Shown one piece after another: positions 44,396 through 57,310 of a stretch of 64,000 bases of DNA. This DNA is from Dipteronia dyeriana (lineage: Eukaryota; Streptophyta; Magnoliopsida; Sapindales; Sapindaceae). Location of the stretch: NCBI GenBank assembly GCA_032871835.1, contig CM065299.1, positions 47,256,706 to 47,320,705 of the forward strand. Direction: 5' to 3'. Below the pieces are notes generated by a model. The model was not told the origin of the DNA. It was given only the letters and a program-made list of their open reading frames with translations, and ran no database searches. The translations under genes were made by a program, and so were the position numbers. How positions within the stretch are numbered: position 1 is the first letter of the stretch; every line of letters starts with the position of its first letter.

Positions 44396-47088
44396 TGATA
44401 ATGCAAACACAGTTAAATGCTCAAGGCTAACCCAGGGGGGGTGAATAGGTCAGACACCTTTTTCGACTCCCATAGAATAAACAAAAGTTTGTCCCTCTAG
44501 ATTGCTTGTATCATAATTTATATCAATTAAAGACATTTAATCAATATATAAAACATGTAAAGTGTGATACAAACAAGAAACCATACATATACATAATTGA
44601 TATTATAGTAAGGAAGTCAACTTAAATATAAAGTTCTATCCATAGTACTCAAATAACAAATACAAATATAAGAGAGATAGGGATAGAGAAAATTTGACAC
44701 AAGATATAACATGGTAAATCTCCGAAGAGGAAACATTCAGGGGTTAGCAACCACCGACAAACAAAATCCACTAGTAGATAAGACAAGTACAATCTCTCAA
44801 GTGATCCCTTCACCCAGAAACTACCCTCCTATCCTACTCATGAATATGTCACCCTCTTGCTCAACATTTCGAGGCCTCACACCTCTTGTCAAGACTTCCT
44901 CGCTCACCTTTTTGGATCCTTATGACCTTAGGCAAGACTTTCTTGCTCCCCTTTCCAGATCCTCACTGCCCTAGGAAAGACTTCCTTGCTCACCCTTCTG
45001 GATCTCACGACCTAGACAAGACTTCCTTGCTTGACATTTCGAGGTCTCCCACCTTTTGCCAAGGCTTTCATGCACAACAACATAGGTCCACACCTATTGT
45101 CAAGACTTTCTTCTCATATGGCATCTAGATGATCATGAATGCAAAATGCAAACAAGCACACAATATAAAATGTTATGATCAACACATCCTATGGGAAATA
45201 CTGGACATAAGCATGAATGCACAAACAAATTGTTGTCTAGTTAAAATGCATTTTTAATTCATTTAGATCATGTAAAAGATATTTAACATTGATTACAACC
45301 TAGATACATGTGTAGATCTAAAACTTGAGTCACAAGATATGATCAATTAATACATAATCAAGTTTAAATCTCATATACCAAAAACATGCTAAAATCATGA
45401 GACAAAGTCATTTAGATTAAAGCAAGAGTTCTAGAGCATATTTTCTATTCATGAAATCAACTAGGCAAAAGAATAGCTCAAAAGAACACAAGCACATATA
45501 TCATAGTGAGATTTCAGCCAAAGAGAGCCTAATACATGTGAGGAACTATTTTTCATAAAATCAAACAATTAAATATCATCAAATAGTCCTAGAATCAAAG
45601 CTAGCACAATACCATCCCAAACATGTGAAAACATAAGCAAAATCAAAACCTAACTCAACATGTGAGATTTCAATTGAAACTCAATCTAGCTTTAAATAAG
45701 TTCAAAACTCAAATCAAAACAATCACAAGACACATATATATATTGAAAAAGAAAACCCAAGGCAATTGACCAAGTTTTAAAAGAAAACTTTGAGAGAAAA
45801 TCAATATCTTAGTTGGTACAGTCTCGTTTTTATGAGGTTAGACTCCAAAAAGAGCAATAAAACTAACTTAAACCTTCAGAGAAAATATGGAGGATGAGTA
45901 GATAAACACTCTCAACTTTGAATCACTCAGATCGGAGTTCAAATGAAGAAGTTATTGTGTTTTGAAGGTGAGAAAATTTTGGAGAAAGTTCAGCACTCAA
46001 ATTTTGAATCTCTTCTTAGAATGAAATGTGAGAGGGAAGGGATATATAAAAGAAAAGGGAAAAATAATAGAGTGTGAAATGACCAAAAGGGATAAGAAGA
46101 AGCCAAGCTTGCTTGCTATTCGAGATGGCTTGTGGGCATCTTGGGGCAGCAAACCTTCAAATTCCGCACTCAAATTTTTAATCTCTTCTTATAATGAAAG
46201 TGAGAGGGAAGGGATATTTGAAGGATAGGGAAAAGAATAATAGTGAAATGAACAAAAGGGGAATGAAGAGCTCAAACTTGATTGCTGCCCAAGATGGCCA
46301 CGTGCCATCTCGGGAAAGAAGAGCTTGATGTTGTCTTCTTTTCCTCGACCCCCCTTCGCGTTCTTCGACTGTTCTCCGGCCTCCAAACTCGGAATTCAAA
46401 TCCATTTATGAATTACAAACTGTAACTTTCTCATAGACATGGACATATAAGATACTAAACCCAAAAGATAATAATTCGACCCGATATACGAAGATGAAGA
46501 CAATGTGTGGGACATGAGTTGAAAATGTAGTATCTTTTGACATAGAACTTGAAATTGAAAATGTGAGTAACCAAAATGTTCGGAACTCAATCAAGAATAA
46601 TTTAAGAGTACAATCAAGTTCAATATCCATGTTATACAAATATATACACATACAAACACATTTCACACTAGAATGCAAACTACATAGAGATAGTCTTCAA
46701 TCATACATTTTCTAAAATCATGTTATTTTCATACAAATGCATGAGCATTCATCTTCAAGTGTGTCAATGTGTTTTAAATGGTGCACAATGATGCAGGGAC
46801 ATATATGTATGATTTGTGTGTGTGTGCCTTTAATGGTGCACAACTATACAGGGACACAAATGTATGAATTGTGTGTGTGTGCCTAAGCCTTGTAAGAGAA
46901 AGTTAAGGTCTAAATATACCTTTGTTGAACCATATAACACCCTTTCTCTTTGAATAATCTGAACTTGCTTTGACCAGTTATTATTTCTTCTTTGAAGCTT
47001 GAATCATCATGAACCTAAACAACTAAATCATTACAAGTAAACATCATTTTGATATGAATTTAATGCCCATATAATCTAAAACCTAACA
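44396..47088 (-). repeat. Element E 5' LTR, 2693 bp
   Basis: The minus-strand ends are TGTTAGGTTTTAG (47088) and GCATTATCA (44396). It carries seven G at 44435-44441, the minisatellite (44840-45115), a duplicated promoter block (45993-46338), a G-box hairpin (46287-46314) and two U3 repeats (46780-46885). The next base to the right is Tat gag-pol sequence, so E inserted into element F. The 5-bp duplication (AAGAT expected) cannot be tested because the other LTR is truncated. Confidence 0.93.
45993..46338 (-). promoter_or_regulatory. Tandemly duplicated promoter block in E 5' LTR
   Basis: Units start GCACTCAAATTTT at 45993 and 46166, a period of 173 bases. Each contains the GAATCTCTTCTTA/GTGAGAGGGAAGG segment and a TATA-type box on the minus strand (strong, TTTATATATCC, near 46043-46052; weaker near 46213-46220). 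Each is followed upstream by a GAGATGG/CATCT hairpin. The outer hairpin has CACGTG at 46299-46304. The solo LTRs have one such unit. Confidence 0.75.
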
Positions 47089-47969
47089 AAGATGTCGCTA
47101 AATTCTCAGAGAAGCCGATCAATCCTTCCTTCACTTCCGGCTCGAGGGTAGCTCTGACCTTGATAACCATGGAGGGATAGTCACTTCTGATCGATATCTC
47201 CTCTATTTTGTCCACAGGGTGCCCGCTTGCCCATTCCTTGTTTTGTTTTTCCTCATCCGGCATCATAGGGTCATCCTCTAGATGATCTGCAAGCTCCGTA
47301 TCTGCCGAGGTTATCCCTGGTGCTTCCATACCTTGAATTATTATGACTTGTGTGAATTGTTAGACCAAAGCCATTGGGTTGGAAGACACCGCATAGCATT
47401 TCTTGGCCGCCTGCTGGTCCCCACGTACCTCTCCTACCATATTCCCCACTGAGAACTTTAAGACATTATGATAGATAGATAAGACTCCCTTTAAAGAGGA
47501 TAGGAACGGTCTCCCTAATATGGCATTGTAGGCTAATGGAGTGTCGACCATAATGAAATCCGTCATAACATTTTAGTGGAGAGGTACGGTTCCAGGGATC
47601 ACTAAAAGGATCTTTGATCCTACTGGTATGATCGAATCCCCGTTGAATATATATAGTGGGGTTATGCAACTATTGTAACACCACTGCTTTAAAGTCAATG
47701 AGCACGTGGTGGACTATGCAGTTGGCAATTTGTACCATGATCACCATGGGATCATCATAACGATGCATGGTGTTATAGACATCTGCCTTGGTAAAAATAA
47801 TATGTGCTGATTGGGAGGGGCTAGCCAGGCTTTGGTCGACCTTGAAGATACCCTGACCTTCATCTACACGAGAAATATTCATTGCATGGTTCTTTCTAGA
47901 ATTATTAGAGGTGCCAGTAAGAGTGGGCCCTCCGCTGATGGTATATATCACCTTGATTTGTTGCATCAA
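47089..47969 (-). pseudogene. pol: Element F protease region with active-site deletion
   Basis: Upstream: IYTISGGPTLTG, then DPMVIMVQIANCIVHHVLID. In element G the sequence continues as DTGSNIDIL, but here a deletion of roughly 55-60 bases at about 47694 removes the catalytic Asp-Thr-Gly. The C-terminal YNAILGRPFLSSLKGVLS segment (47566-47360) and the acidic linker (47329-47089) remain, with frame changes. The ends of the missing block in G are both near TTTAAAG-like sequence, suggesting a slippage deletion. Confidence 0.8.
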
Positions 47970-48012
47970 ATTCGTCTGCTACCCCTTTCTCTTCTAAGCA
48001 TGCTCCCGTATC

Positions 48013-49260
48013 TCAACTTGTACTTCCCTTCCAGTCTGAATGTTTTCCTTGACCTGTTGCAAGAACTCTATCAAACGTCCTCCCCTTTATCAGAGCCTCG
48101 ATCTGGTTTGACAGGTTATAGCATTTTGAAGTGTTGTGACCCACGTCTTCATAGAAGTCGCAGTACTTGTACCGGTTCCTCCTATCGACTGGGGCTTTCA
48201 TGGGTATGGGCTTCTGTAGTAGCCCCTTATCTCGAATGGTGAGATAGATTGTTTCACGAAATGTATTTAAGGGGGTGTAGTGATCATACCCTTTCTCATC
48301 TCGTGTTACAGAGGCTACTGTCTTGGGAGGAGGTAAAACTCATGGAGGGGTTCGCCTCGCTGGATACCTTTCTTGCTTGGGTTAAGAAGCGGAGAAACGG
48401 TATGTCGACCTAATGGGAGGTTTGTTATGGTTTTTTCGAGCAAGCTCAGGTCTCGGAGCTTCCTTTTACCGCTCTCATATCATTATGCTCTATCTTTACC
48501 TTGAGTTGTTTGTCAATTTTGACTTGCTCTAGAGCCAGATCATAGGCCTCCTGATAGGTCTCTGGAGGTCGCTTATCAACGGATAAGAAAAACTTACCCG
48601 CCTATAAGTTCCATCAAAAGTTGGCAAGGGTCTCTTTCTCAGTGAAGACTCTCATCTGGATGAATTCCTTGTGGAAGTGTTCCATATTTGATTGGAGTAT
48701 CTCACCTCGCTCCTGGGTCAATGACTGTAGGTGTATAGAATCCTTTGGACGCGGTTTGACACCTTGGAACTGCGACCAGAAATCTGTTGATAGTTTTATG
48801 AAAGAATCCATGCTAATAGCAGACAGCTTCCTAAACCAATTCTTTACATAGTCTGTTAGGGTGGTAGGGAACACCCTAAACATGGCAGTCCTGTTGGGAT
48901 TCTGAACATCCGTTTGCTGGACGAAGCTCTTCAGGTGGCTAAAGGGGTCTTCTGTCTTAAAAAACTTTATCTGTCGCATCCTGAATTTTTTTGGGAGCTC
49001 TGCCTCCTAGATCCTTCTATTCAAGAGAGCATTCATCTCGCTCAAAGGATCCTTCTTGTCCTCCTTGTGCTTTTCCTTCTTTATCTGCTGGATCTTTTTC
49101 TATAGCTTTGCCAGCTGATCTCTAAGGCGTTTGTTCATGGGTTTCTTTGAGTTGACCTCGGACTTCTCACCATCAGATCCCTCCAATGAACTGGTGATTT
49201 CAACCCAGTCTTCTCTATGAAAGGTATCTGCCCTGGGGTTTTACTGGCTACCTTCTTCTC
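48013..49260 (-). pseudogene. gag: Element F gag
   Basis: The N-terminal basic/acidic stretch lies near 49250-49000. The retrotransposon-gag core follows at 48979-48614, with DPFSHLKSFVQQ, VFPTTLTDYVKNWFRKL and LTQERGEILQ. A knuckle region YCDFYEDVGHNTSKCYNL (48201-48013) matches the Tat Gag motif Y-C-x-F-x-x-D-x-G-H-x-T-x-x-C. Stops separate these parts. Confidence 0.85.
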
Positions 49261-49800
49261 TAGCATGGGTTTTCCTTCTTGTGGTCACCGGACAAGGAGC
49301 CTCTCCCAACCCCCAGGGCAAGACGTTCACGGTAGATTTATCTTGCCAGAAACTGGGGGTATGGGCCCTAGCCTAACTCATATCGAAGGTTGAAGCCCGG
49401 CCGTATCGTAGGTTGGCTCTAGCGAAGGGGGCACCAATCTATTGAATGCGGGTTGCCTGATTCCTAGCCTGCTCAGCTCTCCCTGAGTGTTAGGATTTGC
49501 TGGTTTTAATCATGATGCCCTAGACGAGTAAATGAAGGCTAACGTTTTCCACGAAGGCCGCTGCTTGTTGGTTGAGAACGGCTTGGCTTATCATAGGAGG
49601 GCCAGAAGCCCGTGTAACAGTTAGCTAGATCGGATTTTGGTCGTGATGCCCAGATTTTCTTTCTTTCCTTGGGACCTTTCGTGTTGACACAACCGAAGGT
49701 TGTTTTGAAGCCTCAGGCTGTCCCTAGGAAGAGCGGAACCTCATCGCTTTTGCAAAATAACAAACATGTAACTGTTGAACTGATTAACTGAATGTGGATT

Positions 49801-49819
49801 GTTCCCACAGATGGTGCCA
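49801..49819 (-). other. Primer-binding site of element F
   Basis: The complement is TGGCACCATCTGTGGGAAC, a form seen at this position in plant Ty3 elements. It directly follows the LTR 3' end. The corresponding bases are missing in element G (near 63810). Confidence 0.75.
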
Positions 49820-50983
49820 GAAAGCGTTAACGAAAAATTCACCCTGGGTGAGGAATTTCAGTTAACACCCTCGAGACCACTACTATGGAGGTGGTGGCCA
49901 GGGATTGATACCTTTGGTACCTGGATTACTCGAACAAATGTGGGTGTTTAAATGTGAATACAATGAGAATATGAATATAACGCTTTATTAAGTATAAAAA
50001 TCTGTCAAATATTCTCAATCTCACTAGGGTGCAGTAGCGTGGCAACCTCGTACCTGTTGAATAGTAGAATGCAGTGATGACCGTGTTCTGAAGTCAGAAT
50101 TAGGCTGGAGTAGAATCTCTCTCTCTGTCTTCTGTTCTCTACGTTCTCTGTCTTTTCGTGCATATTTGGGCACATTTATACACTGTCCAACCGGGTCAAA
50201 TCCTGATTCTCCCGCCATTATTTTCCTAATCAAATCCCCCCCTTATCGGGCGGGATCATTCATTTAAATGTTATTGACTTCGATATAATTACCGCATTGA
50301 GAATATCTGGAATAGGGATAAGTTTGTTTCCTCTTTGGACCCAATAACTTACCCTTAAGGTACGTGGTGATTTTAATGTTTGGTAGAAAGTAGATATGAT
50401 CATTTGTACCTTCAAGGTGTGACACCCCATGGAGGTCGTCGAGCATGGTGTTTGCTCCCTCAAAGTGTGGGAGGGGTATATTTATGTTCTGGTTTGACGC
50501 TAGGAGTTTGATCTGACCTTTCCAGGTCCCTTGGAGCTTGAGATGACCCCTTGTGGGTGCTCTTTGATGGTAGCGAGTTTACGGTGAGCTTCCTCTTACC
50601 AACCCAGATAGGTTCGGATCTTCCTTCGTTGAAGTGGAGCAATGCTGTAGTGCGAACTTGGTGCCTGATAGGTCTCTTTTTGAGCTTGGAGAGAATGGCA
50701 GACTTCTAAGGAGGTTTCGAGGCAATCTTGACCTTAGGGAGCCTGGATCGTTATGAATCGAGCTCTTCTTGATTTCTTGTTTGGATGTTAGGAGCTCGAT
50801 CCGATTATATCAGACTCCACCCTGGTTGTTTCCAGAGCTCGTCGACTCTTCCTCGCATCTGTGGGGTGGCTCCATAGACTACCCCATGGACTCATGGTTC
50901 CATGGTGGGTAATCTCGGGCATGGATTTGGGCTATGAGAGTGGAAAATTTCTTTTTTTCCCTAGCCAAATTTGGCTATTAACA
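49820..50983 (-). repeat. Element F 5' LTR, about 1164 bp
   Basis: The minus strand starts TGTTAATAGCCAAATTTGGC at 50983 and ends near GTTAACGCTTTC at 49820. A TATAAAT box lies at 50174-50180 (complement), followed by a purine-rich leader with GAGAGAGAG. The left border is uncertain by about 10 bases. The first 180 bases are shared with 63811-64000. Confidence 0.72.
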
Positions 50984-50999
50984 TAAGAGATCTCCCCTT

Positions 51000-51849
51000 C
51001 TATAGAGGTACCCTTGTATCAGGAAATACCAGACGGATAACCTTTTGATTTATCGAGCTTGGTCGGGATCTTCAGGAAGCTATCCTTCATAGAGGTATAT
51101 AAATGTTGGGTCAATCCAACAAGGTAACCGCTCAACGGAGTAGATTTCCTTGCCTACCGTTATGCTTGACTGGGAGATCACCTGGAGAGGCACTCTCCTA
51201 GGTAGGGCCTGACCCCCATTCGCAACTAACTTTGTTAAGAGATCCTCCCGATGGTTTTGTTGTCAAGGTATTTGCTCAACTCAGAACCCCTTGAACCTTT
51301 CCTTGATTTGCTGGACCAAATTAAGTAGGCAACCATGTTGTCGCCCTTGGCTTGGTAAAGTCCTGTAACCTGGTTGATGATGAGCCACGAGTCACTCTTG
51401 ACATGTAAAAAATTAGCCCCAAGCTCAATGGCAACCTTCATTTCTAATATGAGAGCTTCATACTCCGCTTAATTATTGGTTGCTTTGAACTCGAACCTAA
51501 AACAGTGGCAGAATTCTGTCTTTTCAGGGTCAATCAGAACTGTGTTTGCTGCTCTCCACGCTTGTACAGAAGCTCCATCGGTGTAAACAATCCAGGCATT
51601 ACAGCCTTTCAGCTAATTGCTGTTCTTAGGAAGCTTCCCAAGAGTCAAATTCAGTGCTACTGGGGTCTCTTCTCTTGAGAGGGTTGAGAATTCGGTAAAA
51701 AAGTCTACTAGGACCAGAGTTTTGATTGTTGTTTGAGACTTGTACTTCATATCAAACTGGGAGAGCTCCAAGGCCAATAAAACTAGCCTTCCGAATATGT
51801 CCGGCCTTTGTAAGAATGGACAGAGGGGTTGATCTGTCACCACCGCCAC
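51000..51849 (-). pseudogene. pol: F' RNase H C-terminus and archaeal-type RNase H
   Basis: 51849-51613 encodes the end of the Ty3 RNase H (VTDQPLCPFLQRPDIFGRLVL, WALELSQFDMKY-like). 51441-51235 holds VAIELGANFLHVKSDSWLI and VTGLYQAKGDNM, the archaeal-type second RNase H diagnostic of Tat/Ogre elements. Several stops separate the parts. Confidence 0.85.
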
Positions 51850-51859
51850 TGTATGGGCT

Positions 51860-53010
51860 TGAAAATAGGGGCGAAGCTTCCTAGTCGAGGTAACTAGGGT
51901 AATGGCGAGCTTCTCAATGAGGAGGTAGTTCTTCTCAGGCTTGGATAGTGCATGACTGACATAGTAGATAGGTCGCTTGATACCATCCCCATACTCCTTG
52001 AGTAAAGCCCACTTAAAGCCGTTTCTGACACGGCTAAGTAGATCTGTAACTCCTCTCCCGGTATGGCGAGGTAGCTCTTTTAAGTCTTGGAAAGCTCACT
52101 CGTTCGCTGTCATGGTCCCATTTAATGTTCTTCCCTTGCTTGATGGCCTTGAAAAAGGAAAGGCATTTATCCATGGAATGCGAAATGAACCGGTTGAGCG
52201 CTGCTATACGCCCTATCAGCACTTGAACTTGTTTGAGAGTGGTCGGAGAATCTAGGTTCAGAATATCCTGGATTTTTTTTGGATTTGTCTCTGTTCCCCT
52301 CTCGTTCACTAAGAAACCCAAGAACTTCTCCGCAGTCACCCCGAAGGCGCATTTGATAGGGTTTAAGCACATTTGGTTTTCCCTCACTATCTGGAAAGTT
52401 ATGCGGAGGTGGTCCTGGTGTTCCTCTGCCTCTCAATATTTGGTGATCATATCAACTATGTACACCTCTATTGTCTTTCCTATTTCCATCTTGAATAGCT
52501 GATTGACCAAACGCTGATAGGTGGCACCTGCACTCTTGAGGCCGAAAGGCATCACATTGTAGCAATATAGACACTGGCCTATGATGAAGCTGGTCTTGTC
52601 TTGGTCTGCGGGGTGCATCATAATTTGGTTGTACAACGAGAACACATCCATGAAGCTTAGGAGGTTGTTTTCGATCGTGGAGTCCACAAGCTGATCTTTG
52701 GTAAAGGAAAACTATCTTTCGGACATGCCAGGTTAAAATCAGTGTAATCGATGGACATGCGCCACTTTCTATTTGCCTTTGTGACCATGACAACGTTGGC
52801 GAACCACTAAGGGTACCACGCTTATCTGATGAAACCAACTTTGATTAGCTTGTCCACTTCTTCTTGAACTGTAGCGTTTCTCCCAGCCGTAAAGTGACAC
52901 TTCTTCTGCTTGATGGGCTTGAAGGTTGTATGTACTGTTAGACGATGAGCTGCCAATGATATCGGGATCCTCGGTATCTCGTCATGGCCCCAAGCGAAGA
53001 TGTTGTTCAA
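51860..53010 (-). pseudogene. pol: F' reverse transcriptase and start of RNase H
   Basis: From the right: HDEIPRIPISLAAHRL and NATVQEEVDKLIKVGFIR (53010-52822), then LLSFMDVFSLYNQIMMHPADQDKTSF and CYNVMPFGLKSAGATYQRLV (52687-52433). The palm motif at 52451-52462 reads Tyr-Ile-Val-Asp, so the first catalytic Asp is lost (G has YIDD). Then GFLVNERGTETNPKKIQ, VQVLIGRIAALNRFISHSMDKC (52387-52034) and part of RNase H. Confidence 0.88.
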
Positions 53011-53070
53011 TTCTCAAAGACGCTCGATCAAACCTTCCTTCACTCTTGGCTCAAAGGTAGCTCCAACCTT

Positions 53071-53240
53071 GTTTACATCGTCAAAGCATGAAGAATTCAT
53101 GAGATTATTTATGTCTTTGCTTTTCACTCTTAGTAATTTTTCTTCACCTACATTTGACAAGAGCCAAGCTGTTTGTATAACAAAAAAAAAACGTTTGTTG
53201 TGGGTGGTGCACAAAGTCACCACAACCCACCTAAAACAAA

Positions 53241-53278
<38 letters not shown>

Positions 53279-54450
53279 TAATTGAATTATTATTTTATAT
53301 ATATAATAATAATTAAATAATCAAATATTATTTAATCAATAAAACAATACATAAACTCATATATGTATAGATGATTAATTCTAAATTAATCACTGAGCCT
53401 CATTAGTCATTATATCTTAATATTCAATACAGTGTTATGGAGGTGGCATGGGGACACATGGACCTATAATTTTAAGCTCCAATATATGTTTAATATTTAA
53501 TCAAACTCTTCAATTAAATATTAGATTTATTATTTCCAGATTTATTAATTCTAGATTTACTTCACTAAAAAACTGGAACTGCACTCTTGTCATTATAGAA
53601 TTAATTACTTGAATAGGAATCGAATAGTCCATTGATATAATCATTACATACAAATCAATCCTCCATAAACAGTTCGTAATATGAGCTAGGTTCAAGTCCA
53701 TTGACCTCTCAATTACATATTTATCCTTGAGTGCCCGTGATTCTCTAATGAACAATTATTTATGATCTTATCATAAATTGAGCGCTCTATTGTTCAAAAC
53801 CTGAATCATTTACTCAAGATAACTGTTTGTCTACTTCAATTAAGAAGGAATATATTCCATCTTGTATATTATCATTCCCAGCTAAATATATTATTATGTC
53901 TCCAAGATACAAGGTTTTAGATTTGGCAATATGAGCAAACCATACCGAGTAAGTCAAAAGACATAACTCTACAAGTAGGAGTCTGTTAAATACTCAGGAT
54001 TTAGATGGTTCCATATATGACCATCTTTTCAATAAATGAGAATACTTTGTTTCAAGACGGAGATTATTAAAGATTCCAATCTATCGTGTCCATGTCTTGT
54101 ATAATCTCATTATACAAAGTACCTTCATTATAATGTCACCACATCAACTGTTCGGATAAACCTGTTCCATTCTTAATGGGAATGAACCGTACTAGTAATT
54201 TTAACCAATTAAAGATCCCAACTTTAATTATCAATTACAGACAATTAAGATTATTATATTAAACATAATCCTCATATATATAACAACTTATATACTATAT
54301 TTAATATTACATTTAATAATCACAAAATTTTATGTTATTAATACAATATTAATAACATTAAATGTACACAAATATAAAATGAAATGATAATCCAATTATT
54401 ATTTCACCAAAAAGTTAACAACATTAGATCTTAAGGCACTTTTCCCAACA
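53071..54450 (-). repeat. Block H: probable LTR of an unclassified Copia family
   Basis: Its right end on the minus strand reads TGTTGGGAAAAGTGCCTTAAG, a typical LTR start. The AT-rich interior has the same kind of layout as the B LTRs (for example GGTTAAAATTACTAG and GGAACAGG segments). An (AT)n run is at 53243-53274. The left end is not resolved: sequence at 53071-53240 could be its U5 or foreign DNA. No primer site is seen. Confidence 0.5.
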
Positions 54451-55049
<599 letters not shown>

Positions 55050-55062
55050 GGCTCTGATACCA
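55050..55062 (-). other. Primer-binding site of element B4
   Basis: The complement is TGGTATCAGAGCC, initiator tRNA-Met type, two bases from the LTR border at 55065. This proves that the LTR to the right is a 5' LTR. Confidence 0.93.
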
Positions 55063-55064
55063 AT

Positions 55065-57310
55065 TGTAGGGAAAAATCGCACAACGGAAGCGTGACAATT
55101 AAAAATTAGGTTTTTGTATAAATAAAAAAAAATCCCTATTTCAATAACAAGAACCTTAACCCTAGATTAATTGATGTATATAAAAGTGTATCGTACCTTT
55201 TTCTCGTGACGATTGAACAAGCACCGAATTGAATCTGTAAGATCTTCCACTCCAATCCAATCACGAATGTGAATCACTTAGAAGTGTGGGATCCCTTTCT
55301 TTAACTGTATAACTGAGGATGGAAACAAACAAAATATTCTTCTTTGTTAGTCAAAATAATCCTCCAAGAAGAAAACAAATAACGTTAGGTCACTTGTGAA
55401 TTATCAATCAATTTGATTGAAACTCGCGTGAACCTTGATTCGATGATGTACACAAAACCTTTTAATGTAAAGACTACTAGTGTACTATCGAAAACTAAAC
55501 GTTCTTTCTTCCTTTTCTTCTTTGTCGAATCTCAAACTATTTCTATAAGTTGATCGAATTTTGTTCTAGAGCAAAAACAAATTTTCTTTCTCAAAATTCT
55601 ACTGTAGCCGAATTCTCTCAAAAATTCTTACCCCTTGGGCGAAATTATGTAAGCCATATATATATATATATCATGGCCGAATTCAACTTATATTTAATTT
55701 AGGAGACTTAATCCTTTCCTAAGAAGGATTTACTTGATGGGCAAGAATCCTATCCTTAGGTGGATTTACTTGATGACCAAGAATTCTTTTCCAAAAATAA
55801 TTCTTTCCTACACCAAGACTCCTAATCTAACTCAAATAGTGTATTTATAACCATATTAAAGATTTCCTAATTTGACTAGATAAATAATTATTTTTATTTA
55901 TCTACTTATCAAATATAATCTTTAATATTAATTATAATACCAACAATAGTATATATTAGAAGACCATCTCCTACTGGGAAAAAGTTTTTTACTTTTAATT
56001 AAATAAATAATTAATTTTCAAATTAATTAATTTCTATTTATTTAAATAATAGAATAAAAATAATATAATTAAGCTAAACTATATAGCTTTGCCGTCCAGC
56101 ACCATATATGGGCCATTATATTATTATTTTCTATTTTATTAAATCCATTGGACCATAATAAAATATCCACATGTGAACTAGACCCATTCTTACAAAAAGA
56201 AACAAGTCCACATGCCTCAATACAATTCTAGATGGACCCCTATTATTGATCCTGTAGAATATATCAAGTGATCCATGCAAGTTCGTGTGGATTTGGGATC
56301 TTGGCGGGCTTTCTAAATTTAAGCTCCAATAGACACAACTCAATCACAATCAATAAATTATTCACTTATGTTTGATCTATTAATTTTATTTCATTCCACT
56401 AAAGAACTAAAATTGCACTATTAAATAAAGATAGAATAAGTTAATATTTCTTACTCATACCCTAGACAACCTTATTGGAGAAAGTGTATCCTCGTGAAGA
56501 ATACCAATAATCGCCAAGAGCTCATAGACAGCATTTAGCTATCCAAGTTAACATATTTACTTATATGACCACATTTTGAACTTGAATATTTTGACTTGTC
56601 CAGAAATCATGTTTCAATAGACACTATTGAAAACTTAACGTTAAGATTTAATATCCACCTCAAAACATACATATGATGATATTTTACTCTCATTTATTAA
56701 ATGGAGCCACGATGTCCATATCTATAAATAAAGTCCTCTATTGATTAACAAATGAATATCACCAAACTTTCGAGGATAGACTATGCTATATAATCGTACT
56801 AATTGATAGCTCAAATGAAAACACTTGCAGCCATAAGTCCATCATTTATCTCATGATTGAGATGGACTCTCCGATTGTCTTCAAGTGAAAACTTTTATCC
56901 ACTAACGATTTTGGATAAAGTAATTCACTGTTATCCAATTCAGTGCACCTAGTGCACTAGATTCTTTTGCCCAAAAACACCACACTTTGATGATTTTAGA
57001 CTCATCATAACATATTTGATCCCACTCAAATGCTAGCAAAAGAATCTACAACTTTGACAAGATAAAGACGTCCAGCCTTTATCTAAAGTTGTGAATATTA
57101 TTCAAGACTAACTAAAGAATTGTGTCCACCTCATACATGAACAATTCTTCTTCTCTCATAGTCTTTTGACCTTATGATTATTTACTTTTGACAACTATAA
57201 TAATTAAACTATAAATGCTATAAGATTTGTTAAACTAGAAATTACTTTATTAATATGAAAAGATTGTCAAATACATTATTATACTCTTGTTGTCGAGCAT
57301 AATCCCAACA
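55065..57310 (-). repeat. Element B4 5' LTR, 2246 bp (Angela-like)
   Basis: The minus strand starts TGTTGGGATTATGCTCGAC at 57310 and ends CCCTACA at 55065. It aligns over its length with 16112-18530 and, inverted, 25496-27961. Its body beyond the leader is not present. The right border touches the tandem repeats of element G. Confidence 0.93.

Larger units (their letters stand above)
36114..47088 (-). mobile_element. Element E: non-autonomous SIRE derivative with gag and an extra gene
   Basis: Minus-strand order: 5' LTR, primer site, gag, a non-coding block shared with element A, an extra gene, a further internal stretch, polypurine tract and a 3' LTR fragment. Protease, integrase, RT and RNase H are absent; gag runs into a deletion junction just where WYLDSG should appear. 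A foreign solo LTR is nested inside. The cis sequences needed for retrotransposition are recognisable, so it was probably mobilised by related elements. Confidence 0.85.
47089..50983 (-). mobile_element. Element F: Tat-type Ty3, 5' part, minus strand
   Basis: On the minus strand it shows LTR, primer site, gag and protease, then stops at 47089 where E inserted. Its right border (50983/50984) cuts into aRNase H-integrase sequence of another Tat copy (F'), so F probably inserted into F'. Its own RT to integrase would lie left of E and is not found. Confidence 0.72.
50984..53070 (-). mobile_element. Element F': Tat-type Ty3 fragment (RT to aRNase H)
   Basis: It is collinear with about 58990-61090 of element G. 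It begins (right side) in the protease-RT linker and ends (left side) in the linker between aRNase H and the integrase zinc domain, where the F LTR starts. Integrase and gag are not present. Confidence 0.8.
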
